64,000 nt of DNA from the NCBI RefSeq assembly GCF_006175945.1, contig NZ_VAJL01000001.1, forward strand, positions 744,001 to 808,000. The letters run 5' to 3'. The stretch is from Chryseobacterium mulctrae. GTDB lineage: Bacteria > Bacteroidota > Bacteroidia > Flavobacteriales > Weeksellaceae. The position numbers and the translations under genes were made by a program. This document shows, piece by piece, positions 1 through 6,165 of the stretch (its first letter is position 1; every line of letters begins with the position of its first letter). Under the pieces are notes generated by a model. That model saw nothing but the letters and a program-made list of their open reading frames with translations. It did no database searches and was not told the origin of the DNA.

Positions 1-588
1 TTGGATGAGCCTTTTGCGGGAGTTGACCCGATTGCTGTGGAAGATATTCAGAAAATTGTAAGAAGTTTGACCGACAAAAACATCGGAATCTTAATTACCG
101 ATCACAACGTACAGCAGACTTTGGCGATTACCAACAAAACTTATATTATGTTTGAAGGAAAAATCCTGAAAGAAGGTCTTCCTGAAGATTTGGCAAATGA
201 TCCGCAGGTAAGAGAAGCTTATTTAGGTGAAAACTTCGTTTACCAAAGTATTTTCGACAAACCAAGTAAGAAAAGTTACGCTTACAATATTTGGGCAGGA
301 AATTTTGATTCTAAATCTCAAATGCAGTCTTTCGTAAATGAAAACTTTGCTCAGTTTGATGATCTGCGATTGATGTATGGTTTTGAAGATATCAGTTTTG
401 CATCTTTGGGAAATTCAGAAATTGAACATATTTTCAGTGATGTGGTTGATAAAAATGCCAACAATTCTTTTGTATTTCAGAAAAAAGAAATTAATTCAAA
501 TTATTCTTTGGAACAGGCAGAAGCAGATTCTAAAGCAGCAAGTAAATCTGAGCTGCATTATCTGACGACTTATGTTTTTGAGGGATAA
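1..588 (+). CDS. lptB: LptB (LPS export ABC ATPase), 3' part, with C-terminal immunity-like extension
   Basis: The gene is cut by the window edge, so only its last 195 residues are seen. They begin at the Walker B motif (LDEPFAGVDP) and continue through the H-loop (ITDHN) and the conserved end (EAYLGENF). These match LptB, the cytoplasmic ATPase that powers lipopolysaccharide export from the inner membrane with LptF and LptG. E. coli LptB ends almost immediately after the equivalent YLGEDF. Here the frame runs on for about 110 residues, from about residue 81, with no stop codon. The extension contains an IWAGNFDS motif and a hydrophobic, acidic-rich body resembling the Imm22/DUF4284 type of immunity protein. 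That domain assignment is inference from a few motif positions. The ATPase assignment is firm. Confidence 0.85.
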   Translation: MDEPFAGVDPIAVEDIQKIVRSLTDKNIGILITDHNVQQTLAITNKTYIMFEGKILKEGLPEDLANDPQVREAYLGENFVYQSIFDKPSKKSYAYNIWAGNFDSKSQMQSFVNENFAQFDDLRLMYGFEDISFASLGNSEIEHIFSDVVDKNANNSFVFQKKEINSNYSLEQAEADSKAASKSELHYLTTYVFEG

Positions 589-605
589 ATCTTAATTTAT
601 TATAA

Positions 606-1193
606 ATGTTTTTTAAAAATTTATTCAAAAATAAAACACCTAATGTTTATTCTAAAACAGATAGGTTGCCAAAAATTGAATATTTTGAAAAATATCAGAT
701 TAAAGAATTATTTACTCTATTGCATCAAGCCGAAGAATTATTGGAGGAAATTTCCATTGAAAATTCAAATAATGATTTATTAAATTTCAAAAAACTTTTT
801 ATAGAAGAAGTTTATGAATTGGAAAGTGATAATATAGCTGATTTTACAAATATTTGGAATTGGTTTCAAACTAATAAAGAATGGAATCAATTTACAGGTT
901 TGAAAGGTGAAAAAATTGGTGTTAAGATTTTACATATTACAACCAAATGGAAAATTGATGATGATTTCATTCCAGGATTTAAAATTTCATTAGAAAATGA
1001 ATATGGGGTTATTCTCGAAAAACAAAAAGAAAATAATTTTGGGATCATTAGATGGGACACTCCCAAAGAAGTTGATGAAGAAGATTGGATTGGAATGTTT
1101 GAAATTTTTAAAAAGATGGGAGGAAAAATTATTGATCAAAATCATCAGTTTAAATACATTAATGATGATGGAAGTTTAAAGAATCAAATTTAA
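606..1193 (+). CDS. hypothetical protein, possibly immunity-like
   Basis: A 195-residue protein that I do not recognise. It is soluble, acidic and lysine-rich, with no signal peptide or membrane segment. The N-terminal half looks helical. The C-terminal half is rich in beta-forming residues and contains a tryptophan/acid segment (DEEDWIGMFEIF). It starts 17 bases after the lptB fusion gene and ends just before a strong terminator, so the two are probably cotranscribed. Small soluble genes next to an immunity-like domain are often immunity or orphan toxin-defence genes, but nothing in this sequence proves that. Its very A+T-rich sequence is compatible with acquired DNA. Confidence 0.6.
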   Translation: MFFKNLFKNKTPNVYSKTDRLPKIEYFEKYQIKELFTLLHQAEELLEEISIENSNNDLLNFKKLFIEEVYELESDNIADFTNIWNWFQTNKEWNQFTGLKGEKIGVKILHITTKWKIDDDFIPGFKISLENEYGVILEKQKENNFGIIRWDTPKEVDEEDWIGMFEIFKKMGGKIIDQNHQFKYINDDGSLKNQI

Positions 1194-1224
1194 AACAAAG
1201 AAATTATTTGCTAAAAAATATAAT

Positions 1225-1264
1225 AAAACGTACCTTTTCTCTCAGAAACGGTACGTTTTTCTTT
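1225..1264 (+). terminator. intrinsic terminator after the lptB/hypothetical pair
   Basis: A perfect 10-bp inverted repeat (AAAACGTACC at 1225-1234 and GGTACGTTTT at 1250-1259) is followed by a T-rich run. It lies between the hypothetical gene and the ABC exporter that starts at 1276. Confidence 0.85.
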
Positions 1265-1275
1265 TAAACCAAATC

Positions 1276-3081
1276 ATGGCAAAACCTTTTAACAGAACAG
1301 TGACTTTATTTGGAATTTACAAACAGTTGATTCCATTTATAAAGCCTTACCGACCGATGATTTACGGAACTTTGTTTCTTACATTTCTCGGCGCTTTGGC
1401 AGCCCAGGTGAATCCTTTAGTTTTAAAATATACGGTGGATGAAGTGACAAAACTGACACATCTTCCGCATCCAATGAGTGAAGGAGTTCATATTCTGATT
1501 ATTATTTCTATTATTTTATTGGGAAAGGAATTACTGAATATTTTCATCAATTTCGGCCAAAAATTTTATGGTGAAAAAATCAGGATTAATGTAAGTTCGG
1601 TTTTAGCTCAATCAGCAATCGACAAAATTCTTACGTATAGAGTTGCCTATTTTAATGATGAAAATCACGAATCTGGAAAACTTCAAATCAGAATTGACCG
1701 AGGAATTGAAAGCCTTACAAGACTCGTTCAAAACTTCTTTATCGATATGCTTCCGCTATTTTCAAATGCATTTATTGCTTTGATTATTATGTATTTGCAA
1801 AACGTGTATGTCGGAATAGTTTCTACGATTATTGTTCCTATTTATTTTTATATCAGTTCGCTACAGGCAAAAAAACTGGGTGGAGTAAGACGAACTTTAA
1901 GGAATCAGCGTGAACAGAAAACGTCAGGACTTTTAAATTTGATCAATTCCATTATGGTGATTAAAAGTTTTGTGCGTGAAAAATTTGAAGGTAAAAAGCA
2001 GTACGATTTGCAAATGCAATTGATGGACAGCCAAATGTTCACTAGAAAAACCAACTTTATTTACGATGGTTTAAAAACTTTTATCGAGCAGTTTGGAGTG
2101 GTTTTAATTATTCTTCTGACCGTTTATCTGGTTTTAGACCAGCAAATGACGATTGGTGCTATTATGCTTCACATCATGCTTTTCAACAATGTTTCTTCTC
2201 CAATCAGGCAGCTTCACAGAATTTATGACGATATGAATGATGCGATGATTTATGCTGAAGGTTATTTTGATATTTTAAATGCTGAAAATGAAATTGAACC
2301 GAACGGAACTTTTGTGGAAAATAAAATCAAAGGTAATTTTGAATTAAGAAACGTCAATTTTACTTATCCAAACGGAACTAAAGCACTGAATGACGTTTCG
2401 ATGATAATTGAAAACGGAAAAACTACCGCTTTAGTTGGATTAAGCGGAGCCGGAAAATCAACAATCATCAACCTTCTCTGTAAATTTTATCTTCCCGATT
2501 CAGGTGAAATTATTTTAGATAATGTTGATTTATCCAATTACAACAATACTTTTTTAAGAGATGATTTGGGATTGGTTTTACAGAAAAACCACATTTTTCA
2601 GGGAAGTATTGAAGACAATATTCGTAACGGAAATATGAATGCGAGCTTTGAGGAAATTGAAGAAGCAGCTAAAAAAGCTTATCTCCACGAACAGATTTTA
2701 GATCTTCCTGAAAAATATCAACATGATGCGACTCAACTTTCAGGCGGACAACAACAGAGAATTGCGATTGCCAGATTATTTTTGAAAAATCCACCCATTA
2801 TTTTTCTTGATGAACCAACGGCAAGTTTAGATGCGATCGCTACCGAACAAATTAAAAACTCTTTGGATGCGATCAAAGCAGGAAGAACTGTGGTAATTAT
2901 CTCTCACTCACTTTCGCAGATCTTAGATTCAGATAAAATTTATGTGATGAAAAAAGGATATGTTGTAGAAAGTGGAACTCATGATGAGTTGGTACAAATG
3001 AACGGAACTTACAGAGAGATCTTTGATGCTTCTGCGAGAAGTTTGAATTTGGATAAATTGGTGAATACGTTTAAAAATTAA
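1276..3081 (+). CDS. ABC exporter, fused permease and ATPase (MsbA-like family)
   Basis: A 601-residue half-transporter of the type I exporter family. The first ~330 residues carry about six hydrophobic segments (for example near residues 28-48, 72-92 and 160-190). The C-terminal ATPase domain has Walker A (GLSGAGKST, about residue 388), the signature LSGGQQQR (about 488) and Walker B (IIFLDEPTASLD, about 508), so it should be active and work as a homodimer in the inner membrane. The substrate cannot be read from the sequence; lipid, drug or peptide export are all possible. It is preceded by a terminator and has its own transcription unit. A second exporter of the same length but a different sequence lies at 16439. 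Confidence 0.9.
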   Translation: MAKPFNRTVTLFGIYKQLIPFIKPYRPMIYGTLFLTFLGALAAQVNPLVLKYTVDEVTKLTHLPHPMSEGVHILIIISIILLGKELLNIFINFGQKFYGEKIRINVSSVLAQSAIDKILTYRVAYFNDENHESGKLQIRIDRGIESLTRLVQNFFIDMLPLFSNAFIALIIMYLQNVYVGIVSTIIVPIYFYISSLQAKKLGGVRRTLRNQREQKTSGLLNLINSIMVIKSFVREKFEGKKQYDLQMQLMDSQMFTRKTNFIYDGLKTFIEQFGVVLIILLTVYLVLDQQMTIGAIMLHIMLFNNVSSPIRQLHRIYDDMNDAMIYAEGYFDILNAENEIEPNGTFVENKIKGNFELRNVNFTYPNGTKALNDVSMIIENGKTTALVGLSGAGKSTIINLLCKFYLPDSGEIILDNVDLSNYNNTFLRDDLGLVLQKNHIFQGSIEDNIRNGNMNASFEEIEEAAKKAYLHEQILDLPEKYQHDATQLSGGQQQRIAIARLFLKNPPIIFLDEPTASLDAIATEQIKNSLDAIKAGRTVVIISHSLSQILDSDKIYVMKKGYVVESGTHDELVQMNGTYREIFDASARSLNLDKLVNTFKN

Positions 3082-3132
3082 TGCAAGAATTTAGCAGTTT
3101 AACAGTCTATTAATAATTTAATGCAAATCACT

Positions 3133-3274
3133 AAACGCAAAGATTTAATAAAAAAGTGAAGTTTTTAAGGAGCAAAGATGGCGACAAGTCGCTTAGAAAC
3201 GTTCGCTTGGAATCAACTTATTGATTATACTTTGCATCATAAATATTGTGTGAGAAAATAAAACCTTTGCGTTT
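3133..3274 (+). repeat. palindromic dispersed element, copy A (142 bp, 10-bp terminal inverted repeats)
   Basis: The element is bounded by perfect 10-bp terminal inverted repeats, AAACGCAAAG (3133-3142) and CTTTGCGTTT (3265-3274). Inside are an AAGGAGCAAAGATGGCGAC segment, a short hairpin (GCGAC-aa-GTCGC) and a GTTCGCTT segment. Related copies lie at 9099-9448; one of them (9294-9448) is in the opposite orientation. It has no coding capacity. The form resembles a MITE or REP-type element. Confidence 0.75.
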
Positions 3275-3297
3275 AAAAAAGTTACAGATTAAATTTG
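3266..3297 (+). promoter_or_regulatory. promoter of the WYL regulator gene
   Basis: TTTG (3266-3269), a 20-base spacer and TAAATTTG (3290-3297) match the Bacteroidetes sigma consensus TTTG / TAnnTTTG. The -7 box ends only 7 bases before the ATG at 3305, so the transcript would have almost no leader. The -33 box lies inside the right terminal inverted repeat of the dispersed element. Confidence 0.65.
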
Positions 3298-3304
3298 CAC
3301 AATA

Positions 3305-4255
3305 ATGAACGATCATTACCTCAAAAAAATCGACCGAGTAACGGCTATCCTCACGCAACTGCAATCAAAACCGATTGTAAGAGCACAGGATTTAGCAAAA
3401 AAATTTGATGTCAGTATAAGAACAATTTATCGTGACGTAAAAACTTTGGAAAACGCCGGAATTCCCATTATTGGGGAAGCGGGAAACGGCTATTCTCTGA
3501 TGGATGGCTACAAGCTTCCACCTGTTATGTTTACGAAACAGGAGGTTTTGAGTTTCATCACTGCTGAAAAGTTAATGCAGAAGTTTTCGCACGAAAGTTT
3601 GGGAAATCATTATCAAACGGCGATGGAAAAGTTGCGTTCTGTTTTGAAACATTCAGATAAAAATTTAATTCAGAATATCGAAAATCAGATTGATATTTAT
3701 AATTACAATCCAAAAACGGAGGATACGATAAAAAATATTATCCCAACAATTCTGGAAGGCATTGCGGAAAAGCAACAGATTTTAATAGAATACAAAACCG
3801 TTGATGATAAAATTTCTACAAGAACAATAGAAGTTGTAGGTGTTTTTTTTGAGTTTCATTATTGGTATATCATTGCTTACTGCACGTTGAGAAATGATTA
3901 CAGACAGTTTAGAATAGACCGTATTTTAAGAATTGTAAAAACTCAAAATCCTTATTTGCAGGAATACGGGCAAATTAATGATTATAGAAAAACTCCGAAT
4001 GGCAATAAAACCATCGTCAAGCTTTTAGTTGACAAAAAAATTACAGGACATCTGAATAATTCAAAAATTTATTACGGATTAATCGAAGAAAAAGAAACTG
4101 AGAATGGGATTGAAATGACGTTTGAAACAGAGTGGATTGACGAAGGATTTCCACGTTGGCTGATTACCTTTGCAGATTACGCCGAGATTCTGGAACCTGA
4201 ATTTCTAAAAACAACGATGAAAGATTTAATTCAAAAAATTTCAAAAATAATTTAG
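3305..4255 (+). CDS. WYL-domain transcriptional regulator (YafY-like)
   Basis: A 316-residue cytoplasmic DNA-binding regulator. An N-terminal winged helix-turn-helix of the HTH_11/DeoR-like type covers residues ~5-60 (AQDLAKKFDVSIRTIYRDV). A WYL domain occupies roughly residues 150-230, with the family's RQFRIDRI segment, followed by a C-terminal WCX-like extension. WYL domains bind ligands (nucleotides or nucleic acids in studied cases); the ligand here is unknown. Its stop codon lies 5 bases before the next gene, a secreted amidohydrolase, so it probably regulates or senses that enzyme's pathway. Most family members act as autoregulators, and this promoter overlaps a palindromic repeat. Confidence 0.9.
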   Translation: MNDHYLKKIDRVTAILTQLQSKPIVRAQDLAKKFDVSIRTIYRDVKTLENAGIPIIGEAGNGYSLMDGYKLPPVMFTKQEVLSFITAEKLMQKFSHESLGNHYQTAMEKLRSVLKHSDKNLIQNIENQIDIYNYNPKTEDTIKNIIPTILEGIAEKQQILIEYKTVDDKISTRTIEVVGVFFEFHYWYIIAYCTLRNDYRQFRIDRILRIVKTQNPYLQEYGQINDYRKTPNGNKTIVKLLVDKKITGHLNNSKIYYGLIEEKETENGIEMTFETEWIDEGFPRWLITFADYAEILEPEFLKTTMKDLIQKISKII

Positions 4256-4260
4256 ACATA

Positions 4261-5361
4261 ATGAAGCAGTTAATTTTACGATGCCTATTGCTCTCTGCAA
4301 TCACATTTTCTACTACAATTGATGCTTGTTCCGCTTTTTTACTCAAAGGAAAAGATCATTGCGTGATTGGTTTTAATGAAAACTGGAAAACAATGCCCGG
4401 AATGATCGTTGTCAACAAACGTGATATTGAGAAAAGAAATATAAGCTGGGAAAATCTGACAACAGAAAATTTAAATTCAAAAAAATCATGGATTTCTAAA
4501 TACGGTTCTGTAACATTCAATCTTTTAGGTTACGATTTCCCTTGTTACGGAGTCAATGAAAAAGGGCTTTTTCTGGTTGAGCTGTATCTTGAAGAAACAA
4601 CAAAAGTTTATAATCCCAAACAACCCGACCTATTTTGGGCACAATGGATTCAATATCAGCTTGACAATTATAAATCGGTAAAAGAAGTAGTAGATCATTT
4701 AAATGACGGCCCGAATATCGATTGGTGGCCGAATGCAGCAGGAAGTCATTTTTTCTTAACCGATGCAAAAGAAAATACGGCAACCATTGCTTTGTTGAAT
4801 GGAAAATATAAAGTCCTCACAGATAAAGATATGCCGATGCCGCTTTTATGCAACAATCAGTATAAAAAAGATCTGGAAGCCACAAAGAAATTTGATTTCC
4901 TTGGCGGTTCCGAAAAATATGATTTTACACAACGAAAAAACTGGGAAGATCGCTACAGCAGAGCTTATTATATGCTAAAAAACTATAAATACGATCAGAA
5001 ACCTGTAGATTATGCGTGGAATATTCTCAATTCGGTTTACGCCGGAGAATGGCAAACGGTGATTGATGTGAAAAATATGAATCTATATTTCCGTTCTGAT
5101 CTGAAAAAAGAAATTAAGTCGATCAACATCAAAGAACTTGATTTTTCTAAAAACACTGATATTAAATTTTTGGATATTCATACCGATCATTTAGGAAAAG
5201 TAAATCAGAATTTTCAGCCATTAACTTTACATAAGAATAATGAATATGTTGAAAAAGGTTTCCCAATAGGTTATGATAATAAAGACTTTGGAACCTCTGA
5301 AATGTTTGTAACACTTAAAGAAAACATTAAAAAATTCTTCAGATCTGTTTTACCTGATTAA
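4261..5361 (+). CDS. secreted linear amide C-N hydrolase (choloylglycine hydrolase family)
   Basis: A 366-residue Ntn-hydrolase. A signal peptide of about 22 residues ends just before Cys23 (DAC-SAF). After cleavage Cys23 would be the N-terminal nucleophile, as in penicillin V acylases and bile salt hydrolases. A following FNENW segment and a GVNEKGL segment agree with the PF02275 family. The product is likely periplasmic or exported and cleaves an amide bond in an acylated amino acid, N-acyl lactone or similar compound; the substrate cannot be told from the sequence. It lies 5 bases downstream of the WYL regulator in the same operon and ends at a strong bidirectional terminator. Confidence 0.85.
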   Translation: MKQLILRCLLLSAITFSTTIDACSAFLLKGKDHCVIGFNENWKTMPGMIVVNKRDIEKRNISWENLTTENLNSKKSWISKYGSVTFNLLGYDFPCYGVNEKGLFLVELYLEETTKVYNPKQPDLFWAQWIQYQLDNYKSVKEVVDHLNDGPNIDWWPNAAGSHFFLTDAKENTATIALLNGKYKVLTDKDMPMPLLCNNQYKKDLEATKKFDFLGGSEKYDFTQRKNWEDRYSRAYYMLKNYKYDQKPVDYAWNILNSVYAGEWQTVIDVKNMNLYFRSDLKKEIKSINIKELDFSKNTDIKFLDIHTDHLGKVNQNFQPLTLHKNNEYVEKGFPIGYDNKDFGTSEMFVTLKENIKKFFRSVLPD

Positions 5362-5400
5362 ATATTTTAATTTATCCGTTAGGGTATTTTTAATTACAAT

Positions 5401-5435
5401 AAAACGCTTTCAGAATTACTGAAAGCGTTTTTTAT
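5401..5435. terminator. bidirectional terminator between convergent genes
   Basis: A perfect 13-bp inverted repeat (AAAACGCTTTCAG at 5401-5413, CTGAAAGCGTTTT at 5419-5431) has A-rich and T-rich flanks. It separates the amidohydrolase gene (plus) from the DinB-family gene (minus). Confidence 0.9.
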
Positions 5436-5452
5436 AAAAGCATCAAAGATGC

Positions 5453-5944
5453 TTAGAATCTTTCCCAGAAGAAAGGTGGCTCAATACCTAAAGCTCTTAG
5501 ATAAGTATACCCTTGACCACGGTGATGCACTTCATTATCAATAAAATATAGAATATTTTGATACACCGGAAATTCATATTCACCAAATAAATTGAACGTT
5601 TCCTGGAATCTTTCTTCAGAAATCTGGTTAAAATATTGGTTAATCACTTCCGTTTCAGAATCCCATTTTGCAAGAATTTCTTCTTTCGTTTTTGGTTTAA
5701 ATGCTTCTTCGGAAAATTTTTCTTCCTGCTGCTCTACAATTCCTTTCAAAGCCGGACCAGCAATGCTGATCAATTCTACCGCTAATTTTGCAAAAGGTCT
5801 CATTCCACCAATTGAAAATTCAAATAATTCTTTTTCAGGAAATGCTTCAATCACCCTTCTTGTGAGGTTTCTGTGACCTTGCCAATGTTCTAAAATTTGT
5901 GCTGAAGAAATAAACTGTTGGTTTGCGATTGCTGTAGTTGTCAT
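5453..5944 (-). CDS. DinB-family protein
   Basis: A 163-residue four-helix-bundle protein of the DinB/YfiT superfamily. The C-terminal motif NEVHHRGQGYTYLRALG is the typical metal-ligand region, and a further His sits in the first helix (HWQGHRN, near residue 20). Family members bind a divalent metal; some are thiol-dependent transferases, but most, like this one, have no established reaction. It is cytoplasmic and a single-gene unit, with a terminator on its 3' side and a possible -7 box upstream. The name reflects fold similarity to the B. subtilis damage-inducible protein and says nothing about a polymerase. Confidence 0.88.
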   Translation of the reverse strand: MTTTAIANQQFISSAQILEHWQGHRNLTRRVIEAFPEKELFEFSIGGMRPFAKLAVELISIAGPALKGIVEQQEEKFSEEAFKPKTKEEILAKWDSETEVINQYFNQISEERFQETFNLFGEYEFPVYQNILYFIDNEVHHRGQGYTYLRALGIEPPFFWERF

Positions 5945-5975
5945 AATTTTTTGTTTTAAGTTGTTAATCTTAAGA

Positions 5976-5983
5976 CAAAGGTA
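5976..5983 (-). promoter_or_regulatory. possible -7 box of the DinB-family gene
   Basis: On the minus strand this reads TACCTTTG, an exact TAnnTTTG match 31 bases before the start codon. No well-spaced TTTG was found upstream, so this is only a -7 candidate. Confidence 0.4.
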
Positions 5984-6136
5984 ATCGCAGTTTATGACAA
6001 CAGTTTGTCAGCAGGAATTTTGATGTTTGAAAAAAGTTTAAAACTTTTAAAATAAATAAATATTTTTCACGTTAAATTGATATCCTATACACAAATGTTT
6101 TAACTGTAAATATGTAGAGGCAGATAAATTTGAATT

Positions 6137-6164
6137 AGGCCGGTTTTTAAAATCGGTCTTTTTA
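6137..6164 (+). terminator. terminator-like hairpin with its T-run on the plus strand
   Basis: AGGCCGGTTTT (6137-6147) pairs with AAAATCGGTCT (6149-6159), allowing G-U pairs, followed by TTTTTATTT on the plus strand. The flanking genes are both on the minus strand, and the mannosidase gene ends at 6166. The minus-strand reading has a weaker T tract after the stem, so this may end mannosidase transcripts imperfectly or end an unseen plus-strand RNA. Confidence 0.5.
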
Positions 6165-6165
6165 T

